Shown: in pieces, positions 33,233 through 43,397 of the stretch
Position numbering within the stretch: the first letter of the stretch is position 1
How the letters are laid out: each line of letters begins with the position of its first letter
Assembly: GCA_963695135.1 (NCBI GenBank)
Contig: CAVOGA010000002.1
Span: 496,001-560,000 of the forward strand
Direction of reading: 5' to 3'
DNA: 64,000 bases
Source: Marinihelvus sp963695135
GTDB taxonomy: Bacteria > Pseudomonadota > Gammaproteobacteria > Xanthomonadales > SZUA-36
The notes under the pieces: generated by a model
What the model was told of the DNA's origin: nothing
The model's input: the letters and a program-made list of their open reading frames with translations, nothing else
Database searches by the model: none
Made by a program: the position numbers and the translations under genes

Positions 33233-35530
33233 TCAGCCGTCCTCGGACTCGGCGGGCATCGCGCTGGGCTTTTTGTCCGATTTGGTGCTGGTCACCGCCA
33301 GTTCGGTGCCGTCTGCGGCCAGGTCTACCATCACCTCGCCACCCTCGGTCAGATCCCCGAACAGCAGGTCATCCGCCAGGTTGCGCTTGATGTGCTCCTG
33401 GATCACGCGCTTCATCGGACGCGCGCCCATTTTCGGATCGAAGCCCTTCTCCGCCAGCCACGCACGGGCCTCGGGGGTAACCGTCAGGCCGACGTCTTTC
33501 TGGGCCAGCTGCGCTTCCAGTTCGAGAATGAATTTGTCCACGATCAGCAGGATCACCTCGAAGTCGAGCGAGCCGAACTGGATGATGGCATCCAGGCGGT
33601 TGCGGAATTCCGGGGCAAAGGCCTTGCGGATGACTTCCATGGAGTCGCTGGAGTGGTCCTGGTCCATGAACCCGATGCTGCGCCGGGCGCTTTCGCGGGC
33701 GCCCGCGTTGGTCGTCATGATGAGAATCACGTTGCGGAAATCCGCCTCACGACCGTTCGCGTCGGTCAGTTTGCCGTGGTCCATGATCTGCAACAGGATG
33801 TTGAGCAGGTCCGGGTGCGCTTTTTCAATTTCGTCGAGCAGCAGGACCGCGTGTGGTGTCTTGTTGACCGCCTCGGTCAGCAGCCCGCCCTGGTCGTAAC
33901 CCACGTAGCCCGGCGGTGCGCCCACGAGCCGTGACACGGAATGGGCTTCCATGTACTCGGACATGTCAAAGCGGATCAGCTCGATGCCCATGATCATGGC
34001 CAGCTGACGGGTGACCTCGGTTTTACCCACGCCCGTGGGGCCGGCAAACAGGAAGCTGCCGATCGGCTTGTCGTCATCTCCGAGTCCCGAGCGCGCCATC
34101 TTGATGGAGGCCGCCAGGGCGCCAATCGCCTTGTCCTGGCCGAACACGACCAGCTTGAGGTCCCGCTCCAGGTTTTTCAGCGCGTCGCGGTCTGAACGGG
34201 ATACCTGGCGCGGCGGGATACGCGCCATGCGCGCAATGATGTCCTCGATGTCCGACTCTTCGAGCTTTTCCTTGCGCTCCTCCACCGGCAGGAGTCGCTG
34301 GCGGGCGCCGGCCTCGTCGATCACGTCGATGGCCTTGTCCGGCAGGTGCCGGTCATTGATGTGCCGGCCCGCCAGCTCGGCGGCGGCGACCAGCGCCTCG
34401 TCCGTGTAAATAACGCCGTGGTGCTCCTCGAAGCGGCTCTTGAGCCCGCGCAGGATCTCCACGGTTTCCGGGATGGAGGGCTCGGTAATGTCAATTTTCT
34501 GAAAACGCCGGGCCAGCGCGCGGTCCTTTTCAAACACCCCGCGAAACTCCTGGAAGGTGGTTGAGCCGATGCAGCGCAGTTCGCCGGAGGCCAGCACGGG
34601 CTTGATCAGGTTCGACGCATCCATCACGCCGCCAGAGGCTGCGCCGGCGCCGATGATCGTGTGAATTTCATCGATGAAGAGGATGCTGCCCTCTTCCTTG
34701 TCGAGTTCGGAGAGCACGGCCTTCAGGCGCTTTTCAAAATCGCCGCGGTACTTGGTGCCGGCCAGCAGCGCGCCGAGATCCAGCGAATAGATCGTGGCGT
34801 CCAGCAGGATTTCCGGCACGTCCTCTTCCACGATGCGCTTGGCCAGGCCTTCGGCCATGGCGGTTTTGCCCACGCCGGCCTCACCCACGAACAACGGATT
34901 GTTTTTGCGCCGGCGGCACAGCACCTGGATGGTGCGTTCAATTTCCTGGTCGCGACCGATCAGCGGATCGATAAGACCCAGGGCGGCGCGTTCGTTAAGG
35001 TTGGTGGCGTACAGGTCCAGGGGGCTCTTGGAGGCCTCCGCCGTCTCTTCCAGCGGTTCGCTTGAGGCATCGCTGTCCACGGGTTCGTTGTCGCCTTCCA
35101 GCTTGGCGATGCCGTGCGAGACGTAGTTGACCACGTCAAGCCGCGTCACGTCGTTCTTGTTCAGCAGATAGGTCGCGTAAGAGTCTTTCTCGCTGAACAG
35201 GGCAATCAGCACGTTGGTGCCGGTGACCTCCTGCTTGCCCGAGGACTGCACGTGGTACAGGGCGCGCTGCAGGACGCGCTGGAAGCCGATGGTCGGCTGC
35301 GTGTCGCGATTGTCTTCGTCGCCCAGCTCGGGAACGGTTTCGTCAATCACCTGTTTGACCTCCGCCCGCAAACGCTCGATGTCCGCGTTGCAGGCGCGCA
35401 GCACGCTGATCGCCGCCGAGTTTTCCGTCAGGGCAAGCAGCAGATGCTCAACCGTCAGAAACTCGTGACGCTGGTTGCGGGCCTGCTGGTAGGCCTCGCT
35501 GATGGTGATCTCAAGTTCCTTGCTGAACAT
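33233..35530 (-). CDS. clpA: ATP-dependent Clp protease ATP-binding subunit ClpA
   Basis: ClpA is the AAA+ unfoldase that feeds substrates to the ClpP peptidase. The 765-residue protein has the N domain (about 1-145), an acidic linker, the first AAA+ module (Walker A GEAGVGKTAMAEG, about 215; Walker B ILFIDEIHTIIGAG) and the second (GPTGVGKTEVTRQL, about 495; LLLDEIEKAHPD). The ClpP-docking loop is RSIGFMDQD. The Ser- and Ala-rich C-terminal tail after residue 735 is longer than in E. coli. Its N domain receives ClpS, whose gene is 70 bases upstream on the same strand. ClpP is not in this window. Confidence 0.98.
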   Translation of the reverse strand: MFSKELEITISEAYQQARNQRHEFLTVEHLLLALTENSAAISVLRACNADIERLRAEVKQVIDETVPELGDEDNRDTQPTIGFQRVLQRALYHVQSSGKQEVTGTNVLIALFSEKDSYATYLLNKNDVTRLDVVNYVSHGIAKLEGDNEPVDSDASSEPLEETAEASKSPLDLYATNLNERAALGLIDPLIGRDQEIERTIQVLCRRRKNNPLFVGEAGVGKTAMAEGLAKRIVEEDVPEILLDATIYSLDLGALLAGTKYRGDFEKRLKAVLSELDKEEGSILFIDEIHTIIGAGAASGGVMDASNLIKPVLASGELRCIGSTTFQEFRGVFEKDRALARRFQKIDITEPSIPETVEILRGLKSRFEEHHGVIYTDEALVAAAELAGRHINDRHLPDKAIDVIDEAGARQRLLPVEERKEKLEESDIEDIIARMARIPPRQVSRSDRDALKNLERDLKLVVFGQDKAIGALAASIKMARSGLGDDDKPIGSFLFAGPTGVGKTEVTRQLAMIMGIELIRFDMSEYMEAHSVSRLVGAPPGYVGYDQGGLLTEAVNKTPHAVLLLDEIEKAHPDLLNILLQIMDHGKLTDANGREADFRNVILIMTTNAGARESARRSIGFMDQDHSSDSMEVIRKAFAPEFRNRLDAIIQFGSLDFEVILLIVDKFILELEAQLAQKDVGLTVTPEARAWLAEKGFDPKMGARPMKRVIQEHIKRNLADDLLFGDLTEGGEVMVDLAADGTELAVTSTKSDKKPSAMPAESEDG

Positions 35531-35600
35531 CGTCTTACTCCTTCAGCTGGTATGACCCGCGGTGCGGGAAAGGGTTCCGGGAGAGCGTAACGATATCCTC

Positions 35601-35921
35601 CTAGGCCTTTTCCATCGTGCACTTGAGCGGGTGCTCATTTTGGCGCGAAAACTCGTTGACCTGGGCCACCTTGGTTTCCGCGATTTCGAACGTAAATACG
35701 CCGCACACGCCCTTGCCGCGCGTATGGACATGCAGCATGACCTGGGTTGCGCGATCGTGGCCGAGGTTGAAAAAGATTTTCAGGACATCGACCACGAAGT
35801 CCATCGGCGTGAAGTCGTCATTAAGCAGCACCACTTTGTAAAGCGGGGGTTTTTTTACCTCCGGACGGGTCTCTTCGAGCGCGAGTCCGCGGTCCTGCCT
35901 TGAGTCGTGTTCTTTGGCCAT
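35601..35921 (-). CDS. clpS: Clp adaptor protein ClpS
   Basis: ClpS delivers N-end-rule substrates to ClpA and blocks other substrates. The 106-residue protein has a flexible N-terminal 25 residues, then YKVVLLNDDFTPMDFVVDVL, whose Asn-Asp-Asp region and Met contact the N-degron. HVHTRGKGVCGVFTFEIAET follows and includes the His of the pocket. The ATG has no ribosome-binding site and lies 6 bases after a TACACT -10 box, which suggests a leaderless message. It precedes clpA, the usual order. Confidence 0.96.
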   Translation of the reverse strand: MAKEHDSRQDRGLALEETRPEVKKPPLYKVVLLNDDFTPMDFVVDVLKIFFNLGHDRATQVMLHVHTRGKGVCGVFTFEIAETKVAQVNEFSRQNEHPLKCTMEKA

Positions 35922-35927
35922 GGATTT

Positions 35928-35955
35928 AGTGTAGCTCAGTATTTTTTTCCTTCAA
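35928..35955 (-). promoter_or_regulatory. promoter for clpS, likely leaderless
   Basis: On the minus strand TTGAAG, 16-base spacer, TACACT, then AAATCC and the ATG. Transcription would begin at or near the start codon. Confidence 0.5.
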
Positions 35956-35995
35956 AGAGAGTTGGGGTCAGCCGACAAAAACACCAGCGCCGGAA

Positions 35996-36025
35996 TTGAA
36001 TCCAACCGCCCGGGGCGGTCATAAT
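35996..36025 (+). promoter_or_regulatory. promoter of the Cys-rich protein gene, likely leaderless
   Basis: TTGAAT, 18-base spacer containing CCGCCCGGGGCGG (a GC-rich dyad), then CATAAT; the ATG lies 6 bases beyond. The dyad between the hexamers could be a metal-sensor operator, which would fit the efflux genes that follow. Confidence 0.5.
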
Positions 36026-36031
36026 AGGGCC

Positions 36032-36424
36032 ATGATCCGCTCGCGCCTCTTAGCCCTGTTCACGGTCCTGCTGCTGGTTGCCAACCCGGTGCTGGCCTGT
36101 TGTGGCGCCCTGCATGAGCTCGCGCAGGAACCGGCTGCCGTGCTGGTTGACAAGCCGCCCTGTCACGCGCAGGACACTGATCAGCCCCCGGCTCCTGAGC
36201 CCTGCGACGGTTGTCCCGGCTGCGAGATGGCCCTGACCGGCAGCGACCTGCCCGTGCTGACGGTTACTGCGCCGGCGGACGAGTTCACGGCGCTCCCGCC
36301 CCGCTCGCAGGGCGATGCGAGCCGGGACGCGTGGCTTAAAAACACTTCCTCAACCGGTCCTCCGGCCGCCCCCCTGACACCGGCAGATACCCCGGTCAGA
36401 CGACACCAGCTCCTCCTGCTCTGA
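36032..36424 (+). CDS. Cys-rich secreted protein preceding copper efflux genes
   Basis: A 130-residue exported protein: a signal peptide (LLALFTVLLLVANPVLA, cleavage near residue 22) followed at once by CCGALHELA. Further Cys and His lie in PPCHAQDTDQ and EPCDGCPGCEMA, so seven Cys and several His could bind a metal. The tail is Pro-rich and ends RRHQLLLL. It resembles the short Cys/His-rich proteins (CopL/DUF2946-like) encoded just before copper-efflux operons in Xanthomonas relatives. The next gene starts 72 bases downstream on the same strand. I infer a copper or silver link from context and residues only. Confidence 0.65.
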   Translation: MIRSRLLALFTVLLLVANPVLACCGALHELAQEPAAVLVDKPPCHAQDTDQPPAPEPCDGCPGCEMALTGSDLPVLTVTAPADEFTALPPRSQGDASRDAWLKNTSSTGPPAAPLTPADTPVRRHQLLLL

Positions 36425-36495
36425 GTGCAAAACCCGGCAACCGGTGATCCGGTTGTGCCTGTTCGTTTGGTTTCGCAGCAAGGAAGAGAATCCGC

Positions 36496-37725
36496 ATGGT
36501 TCGTGTACATCGTTATGGAGTGCTTCTGGCGCTCTGCCTCATTGTCACCGGCAGCCCGGTGATGGCCCAGTCCATGGCCGCGCTGGAGGCGCAACTCCGG
36601 GAGCACCCCGCCCTGGATGTCTACGCGCTTCGGGCCGCGGCCAGCCGGGAGCGCGCTGACGGCGCTGATGCCTTGCCGGACCCGGAGATTGGTCTGGGTA
36701 TCCACAATTTTCCGATCAATGACCCGGGTTTTGATCGCTATCTGCCCACCTACAAGTCGCTCAGCGTCCGCCAGGCGTTCCCCAGCCGCGCGGGGCGGGA
36801 GGCGAGCTCGGAGCAGGCCATGCGCCAGTCGGCCTACCTGGAAGCGGCCCGCGAAGCCCGTTTCGCCCAGCTGCGGGCGGAGCTGATCGGACTGCTGCAT
36901 GAGCGTGAACGGATTCGCCGCCAGCGGCTGCTTGCCCATGAACGCGAGGCCCGCTACGCGGAACTGCTGGAGACGGTCGAGGCGCAGGTGGATGCGGGAC
37001 AACCGGTGGTTTACCGCCTGGCGCGGATCGCGGTGGAGCGGGCCGAGATTGAGCGGCGCCTTGCCGACCTCGCCGGGGAGGATTCCCGTGTCGAGGCCAG
37101 GCTGATCGAGCTGCTTGGACAGGTTCCGGATACCCCGGCACCCGCCGTGGCGGTCACGGAATGGTCCGGCGCACCGGAGCAGTTCCATGCGGTACAACTG
37201 GCGCAGGTCGCCGCCGGGGTCGCCGCCGCCGGCGTGGACAAGGCCCAGGCCGCCTGGAAGCCCTCCTGGGGCGCTGAACTGGTCTACCAGCAACGCGAGG
37301 CGGGCAACGGGGAGCCCGGTTCCACCTTCGATGGTGATGACTGGGTTTCCGGCCGGGTGACCTTCACCGTGCCCCTGTGGGCCAAAGGCAGCCAGGATCC
37401 GATGCTGCGGGCGGCGCAGGCCGAGGAAGCAGCGGCGGAGGCGGAGGTCCTGGCGGCAGCGCGAAGCGCCCGGGCAGACCACGCGGCACTCGATGCCTAT
37501 CGCCTGGCAGCAATCCAGAACAATGCTGTCCTCGCCCGCAAGATAGGGAGTTTTGAGGACCAGCTAAAGTCGCAGCTGTCGCTGTACGAGTCCGGTGCCG
37601 GCACTTACGAAGCGCTGCTCGATGGCGAGATTGCCATCCTGACCCTGCGCGCCGAGTCCGCTGCCGAGGACGCGCGAATTGCCGCTACGGCGGCCCGGAT
37701 GAACGCCCTGCTGGTGACGCCATGA
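36496..37725 (+). CDS. cusC: CusC-like outer-membrane efflux protein (TolC family)
   Basis: A 409-residue TolC-family outer-membrane factor, the exit duct of a tripartite metal efflux pump. A signal peptide (cleavage after VMA) is followed by paired coiled-coil repeats: REHPALDVYALRAAASRERA, LPDPEIGLGIHNFPINDPGF (a typical start for the metal-efflux group), then VEAQVDAGQPVVYRLARIAV and the second repeat LYESGAGTYEALLDGEIAI. It is shorter than E. coli CusC (457) and has no lipobox. Its stop overlaps the start of the adaptor gene (ATGA). The gene name follows the operon; a czcC-type name would be equally fair. Confidence 0.88.
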   Translation: MVRVHRYGVLLALCLIVTGSPVMAQSMAALEAQLREHPALDVYALRAAASRERADGADALPDPEIGLGIHNFPINDPGFDRYLPTYKSLSVRQAFPSRAGREASSEQAMRQSAYLEAAREARFAQLRAELIGLLHERERIRRQRLLAHEREARYAELLETVEAQVDAGQPVVYRLARIAVERAEIERRLADLAGEDSRVEARLIELLGQVPDTPAPAVAVTEWSGAPEQFHAVQLAQVAAGVAAAGVDKAQAAWKPSWGAELVYQQREAGNGEPGSTFDGDDWVSGRVTFTVPLWAKGSQDPMLRAAQAEEAAAEAEVLAAARSARADHAALDAYRLAAIQNNAVLARKIGSFEDQLKSQLSLYESGAGTYEALLDGEIAILTLRAESAAEDARIAATAARMNALLVTP

Positions 37726-38987
37726 AACCGACCCTGATTGTTAAAACCTCGTACCTGTTGATTGCCGCCCTGTTGCTGTCCGGGTGCGAGCGCGAACCCG
37801 CCCGGAGCACGTCCGATCCCTGGCCCGGCGAGTTCGCCGCCCAGGCGGACGAGGCGCTTTTCACCTGCCCGATGCATCCGAATTACCTGTCCGTGGATAG
37901 TGATGGCCAGTGTCCGATCTGCGGTATGGACCTGGTGCCGGCCGCCGCGGCCGCCAGCGGCAAGGCCGTGGCCGTTGAGCCGGCGATGATCCAGACCATG
38001 GGCATCCGGACGGCGCCGGCGGAGGTCACTACCTTTGGCCGCTCTGTGCGGGCCTTTGGCACCGTCGAGACTGATGAACGGCTCGAGGCGGTGAGTGCCT
38101 CCCGGCTTGAAGGCTGGATCCGGTCGCTTGAAGTTCGCGCCATTGGTGATCCGGTCCTCCGGGGAACCGTGCTGTACAGAATCTACAGCCCGGAGTTGAT
38201 TGCAGCGCAGAAGGACTACCTGCTGGCCTCAGGCACCGGTAATGCGGAGCGGATGAACTCTGTTCGTCAGCGCTTGCGCTCCGTGGGTATGCAGCCGGAG
38301 GTCATCGAGCAGCTGTCCCGCGAGGGTGAACTCATCGAGCAGGTGCCCGTTTACGCCGAAGCCGGCGGAACGGTGGTGGAACTGTCGGTCAGTGAGGGGG
38401 ATTACGTGAAGCCCGGTGACCCGATTCTGCGCTTGCAGTCTTTTTCCCGGGTGTGGGTCATGGCGCGCATTCCGGAGCAGGATCTGCCGCTCATCCGCGG
38501 CGGGCTGCCCGTGCGCCTGATCTTTCCCAGTGCTCCGGGCGCACCCGGCACCGGGCGGGTCGACTACATCTACCCCACGATTGATTCCGCGACGCGCACC
38601 GGGCGGGTACGCATCGAGGTGGACAACGAGACCGGCCTGCTGCGCCCCGGCGCCTACGCGGACATCACCCTGGAATTGCCCGGCGAACCGCGCCTGTCCG
38701 TGCCCACAGAGGCGGTCCTGCGCGACAGCCGCGGGGCGCACGTGATCGTTGCCCTCGGCGAGGGGCGCTTTGCGCCCCGCTCCCTGGTGACGGGCCTGTC
38801 CAGCGGCGGGCGCACAGAAGTGCTGTCCGGCCTGGCGCAAGGCGAGGAGGTGGTGTCCAGCGGCCAGTTCCTGCTCGACAGCGAGGTGAATCTGCGCGAG
38901 GGGCTGTCGCGGCTCCAGCAGGAGGAGCCCACCGACCCCGAAGAGGATTCCGGCTCGGCGGACCCCCATGCCGGTCACCGCCACTAG
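37722..38987 (+). CDS. cusB: CusB-like periplasmic adaptor with heavy-metal-binding domain
   Basis: A 421-residue membrane-fusion protein. The signal peptide ends in a lipobox (LLLSGCE), so it is a lipoprotein. Next comes a YHS-like heavy-metal-binding domain, FTCPMHPNYLSVDSDGQCPI then CGMDLVP (about residues 46-72), typical of CusB/CzcB-type proteins. The barrel-sandwich domain follows (RLEGWIRSLEVRAIGDPVLR, YAEAGGTVVELSVSEGDYVK), then the beta-barrel and the membrane-proximal domain. The C-terminus is His-rich (DPHAGHRH). It joins CusC and CusA in the pump, passes metal to CusA and overlaps cusC. Copper/silver is the likeliest cargo, judging from CusA. Confidence 0.92.
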   Translation: MKPTLIVKTSYLLIAALLLSGCEREPARSTSDPWPGEFAAQADEALFTCPMHPNYLSVDSDGQCPICGMDLVPAAAAASGKAVAVEPAMIQTMGIRTAPAEVTTFGRSVRAFGTVETDERLEAVSASRLEGWIRSLEVRAIGDPVLRGTVLYRIYSPELIAAQKDYLLASGTGNAERMNSVRQRLRSVGMQPEVIEQLSREGELIEQVPVYAEAGGTVVELSVSEGDYVKPGDPILRLQSFSRVWVMARIPEQDLPLIRGGLPVRLIFPSAPGAPGTGRVDYIYPTIDSATRTGRVRIEVDNETGLLRPGAYADITLELPGEPRLSVPTEAVLRDSRGAHVIVALGEGRFAPRSLVTGLSSGGRTEVLSGLAQGEEVVSSGQFLLDSEVNLREGLSRLQQEEPTDPEEDSGSADPHAGHRH

Positions 38988-38999
38988 GGCCCCGCTGTC

Positions 39000-41900
39000 A
39001 TGAATGAACCCAGGGACCGCATGATGGGGAACAACTCTTCCGGAGATCCGCTTGGCCCGGATCCGTCCGCCTCACTGGTTGCGCGCCTGATCGGCTGGTC
39101 GATGAGCAATCGCCTGATCGTTCTGGTGCTGGCGGCAGCGCTGGCCGTGGCCGGCTGGCGCGCCGTGCAGACCACGCCCCTGGACGCGGTGCCTGACCTG
39201 ACCGACACCCAGGTCATTATCCGCACGGATTTTCCGGGCCAGAGCCCGCGTATCGTCGAGGACCTGGTCACCTACCCGCTGTCTACCCAACTGCTGGGTC
39301 TGCCCAGGACCAAGGACGTGCGGGGCTCCTCGCTGTTCGGCACCAGCTTTGTCTACGTGATTTTTGAGGATGACGTTGACCAGTACTGGGCGCGTTCGCG
39401 GGTACTGGAAGCGTTATCGCGCATGGGCTCGCAATTGCCCCAGGGCGCCGTTCCGAGGCTGGGTCCGGATGCGACCGGGGTCGGCTGGGTCTACCAGTAC
39501 GCCCTGGTTGATCACAGCGGCAACAACGATCTTGCGCAGCTCAGATCGCTGCAGGACTGGTTCCTGGGACTGGAACTGGCCGGTGTGGAAGGCGTTGCCG
39601 AGGTGGCCTCGGTGGGCGGCTTCGTGCGCGAGTACCAGGTGCTGATTGATCCCAACCTGCTGCGCGCCTACGACATTCCCCTGCGCCGCGTTACCGAGGC
39701 GGTGCGGGCCGCGTCCAGCGAGGTGGGCGGCCGTGTTCTGGAGCAGGGTGAAACCGAGTACGTGATTCGTTCTTCGGGTTACGTGGATGACCGGCAGGAT
39801 CTCGAGCAGGTCGTTCTGTACGCCACCGATGGCACGCCGGTGCTCCTGTCGGCGGTCGCGCGCATCGTCGAGGGCCCTGCCCTGCGCCGCGGCATGGTCG
39901 AGCTGAACGGTGAGGGTGAAACCGTCGCCGGCATTGTCATCATGCGGGATGGTGAAAATGCGCTGCAGGTGATTGAGCGGGTCAAGGCGCGCCTGGAGGT
40001 GCTTCAGCAGGGCCTGCCCGACGGCGTGGAGATCGTCACGGTCTATGACCGTGCCCCGCTGATCGAGGGCGCCGTGGATTACCTCGGGGACAAGTTGCTG
40101 CAGGAAGCCGTGGCGGTCGCCCTGGTTATCCTGATCTTTCTGCTGCACGCGCGATCCGCGCTGGTGGCGATCATCACCCTGCCGCTGGGTATCCTGGGCG
40201 CCTTCGTGATCATGTCCTGGCAGGGCGTCACCGCCAACATCATGAGTCTCGGGGGTATCGCGATTGCCATTGGCGCCATGGTCGATGCATCCATCGTGCT
40301 GGTGGAAAACGCTACCCGGCGCCTGAGTGCGCTGGGTGACAATCCCGGCGCCGGGGCGCGTTACGACGCCCTGCTGGGCGCGGCGCAGGAGGTCGGCCCG
40401 GGGGTGTTCTTTTCCCTGCTGATCATTACCGTCTCTTTCCTGCCGGTGTTTGCGCTTAACGGGGAAAGTTACCGCCTGTTCAGTCCGCTGGCCTATACCA
40501 AGACCTATGCGATGGCCTTTGCGGCCCTGTTGTCGGTCACGCTGGTGCCGGTGCTGATGCTGTACCTCATGCGGGGCAGGTTCCGGGCGGAAAGTGCAAG
40601 TCCGCTGAACCGGCTGTGTCATGCGCGTTTACCGGCCCCTGCTCCGGCTGGCCCTGCGGCACGGCCGGCTCACCCTTGGACTGACGGCGCTGCTGGCGCT
40701 CAGCCTGCTGATCCCGATCGCAGCGACTGGGCACAGAATTCATGCCGGCGCTGTACGAGGGCGAACTGCTGTACATGCCAACCACCCTGCCCGGTGTCTC
40801 CTCGACCAAGATGCGCGAGGTGCTGGGACAGACCAACCGCCTGATCATGAGCGTGCCGGAGGTCGAGCGCGTGTTTGGCAAGGCCGGTCGGGCGGATACG
40901 GCGACTGATCCTGCGCCGCTGACCATGATCGAAACCTGGATTCATCTCAAGCCGCAGTCGAGCTGGCGCAGCGGCATGGACATCGAGGACGTGATTGCGG
41001 AGCTCGATGCCCGCCTGCAGATGCCCGGGCTGGTGAATTCCTGGGGCTACCCGATCAAGATCCGCATGGACATGGTATCCACCGGCGTGCGCACGCCGGT
41101 GGGCATCAAGGTCACCGGCGATGACCTGCAGGAAATCGAGCGTATTGCCCAGGACATTGAAACCCGCCTGGCCACCTTGCCGGGGACACGTTCCGTGTTC
41201 GCGGACCGGGTTCTGGGGGGTAAATACCTGGAGATTATCCCGGACCGGGAACAGCTGGCGCGGCGCAATATCGACATGGGCGTTTTCCAGTCCGTGATTC
41301 AGACGGCGCTCGGGGGCATGACCCTGGCCCAGTCTGTCGAGGGACGCGAGCGCTACGACATCATCCTGCGTTACGACCGGCGTTTTCGTGAAACGCCCGA
41401 AGACCTGGGGAACATTCTCGTGCCAACACCCTCCGGTGCGCACATCCCCCTGGGTGAGCTGGCGACCACGGTCTACACGGAGGGGCCGCCGATGATCCGC
41501 TCGGAGAACGCCCGCCTGACGGGCTGGGTGCTGGTGGACATCGCTGGCCGTGATATCGGCAGCTATGTTGCCGACGCCCGGCAGGCCATCGCCGACTCGG
41601 TGGATATGCCGCCAGGCTACGCGGTGGCATTTTCGGGGCAGTACGAGCAGATGCAGCGGGCGGCGGAGCGTCTGCGCCTGGCGATTCCCGCGACCGTGCT
41701 GCTCATCTTTGTGCTGCTGATGCTCTATTTCCGGCGCCTGGACCGGACGCTCATGATCCTGATGTCGCTGCCTTTTGGCCTGGTGGGTGGGCTGTGGGCT
41801 GTCTGGCTGGCCGGTTACAACCTGTCCGTGGCGGTGGCGGTCGGGCTGATTGCCCTGGGCGGAATCGCGGCTGAGACTGCAGTGATCATGCTGCTGTATA

Positions 41901-42181
41901 TCGAAGCAGAAGTGCGCCAGGCCCGACCGGCGAACCGGGCGGAACTGCGCGATGCCGTGACCCGTGGCGCCGTGCTGCGCCTGCGTCCCAAGTTGATGAC
42001 CGTGGCGACCATCCTGGCGGGGCTGGCGCCCATCTTTCTGAGCGACGGCCCGGGCGCAGACATCATGCGGCGCATTGCCCTGCCCATGCTGGGTGGCATG
42101 GTGTCGACAACGATACTGACGCTGCTGGTGATTCCTGTCCTCTACCTGGTCTGGGTCGGGCGCGGGCTTCCGCGGGCCTGA
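39000..42181 (+). CDS. cusA: CusA/CzcA-family heavy-metal RND transporter, two frameshifts
   Basis: The inner-membrane proton-driven pump of the CusCBA system. It is 1059 residues after removal of extra bases at about T40617 and C40732, close to the E. coli CusA length of 1047. The order is complete: first helix (IVLVLAAALAVAGWRA), TTPLDAVPDLTDTQVIIRTD, the proton-relay helix GGIAIAIGAMVDASIVLVEN, then GTEFMPALYEGELLYMPTTL, PG, the second periplasmic domain and the last helices (GGIAAETAVIMLLYIE). MPTTLPG and the flanking Met residues point to the copper/silver (CusA) branch. Both breaks lie between helix and loop in sequence that is otherwise conserved, and the corrected protein reads through perfectly. 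Confidence 0.93.
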
Positions 42182-42274
42182 CCGGCATGGTCAGCAGCCT
42201 GCCGTCCGGGGCGTTTGCAAAAATCCGCCTTAAACCCCACTTTCTGAGCAGTGAGCCAGAAGGCTGAGAGGTCC

Positions 42275-43397
42275 ATGTCGCAAGCACAAGCCCTGACCAT
42301 GGTCGCCATGTCCGGCGGCGTCGATTCATCCGTGTCCGCCCTGCTGCTGCAGGATGCGGGCGTCCCGATTGCGGGCATGTTCATGAAGAACTGGGAGGAG
42401 GACGACCGCCTGGGCACCTGCCCTGCCGAGGAAGATGCGAACGATGCGCGGGCCGTGGCTGAACAGATCGGCATCACCCTGCACACGCGCAACTTCGCCG
42501 ACGAATACTGGGACAACGTCTTCGAAGACGTTTCTCGCCGAGTACCGCGCCGGGCGTACGCCCAATCCGGACATCCTGTGCAACCGGGAAATCAAGTTCA
42601 AAACCTTCCTGGAGCATGCGGAGGATCTCGGCGCCGGGATCATTGCCACCGGCCATTATTGCCGCACGGAACAGCGCGATGGCCGCGCCCGCCTGCTGCG
42701 CGGCGTTGATCGCAACAAGGACCAGAGCTATTTCCTCTACGCGGTCGGGCACGAACAGCTGGCGCGGACGCGCTTTCCGGTGGGCGAGCTGGAAAAGCCG
42801 GCAGTGCGCGCACGGGCCGAACGGGCCGGCCTGGCGGTTTACGACAAGAAGGACAGCACGGGCATCTGCTTTATCGGGGAGCGCGACTTCAACGGCTTTC
42901 TGGCCCGTTATATCGAGTCCGCCCCCGGTGAGATCCATACCCCGGAGGGCCAGTGCATCGGGTCGCACCAGGGCCTGATGTTCCATACCCTGGGACAACG
43001 CCAGGGACTGGGCATTGGCGGCGTCAAGGGCTATCCGGATGCTCCCTGGTACGTTCTGCACAAGGACCTGGAGAACAATATCCTGTATGCCGGCCAGGGG
43101 CATGATCATCCCTGGCTGATGTCCAGCCGGGTCTGTGCCGAGCAGCTGACCTGGGTCGGCGGCGAGGCGCCGGCTCCCGGCATGCCCCTGACCGCCAAGC
43201 TGCGCTACCGTCAGCAGGATCAGGACTGCGTCATCGAATCGCTGGCGGATGGACGCCTGGTGGCGGTATTCAAAACCCCGCAGCGGGCCGCGACCCCCGG
43301 CCAATCGCTGGTGTTTTACGATGGCGATGAATGCCTGGGCGGTGGCATTATTGAATCCATGGACGCGCCGCCGGTGGCGCAGGAGCTGAAGCCATGA
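42275..43397 (+). CDS. mnmA: tRNA-specific 2-thiouridylase, one frameshift
   Basis: MnmA adds sulfur at U34 of tRNA-Lys, -Glu and -Gln. The PP-loop AMSGGVDSSVSALLLQ is at the N-terminus. The catalytic Cys residues lie in NPDILCNREIKF and in STGICFIGERDF. The frame breaks at G42530, and removing this base restores VFEDFLAEYRAGRTPNPD; corrected length 373 residues (E. coli 368). The ATG at 42275 follows GAGAGG. hflD overlaps its 3' end by 4 bases, the typical pairing. Confidence 0.95.
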
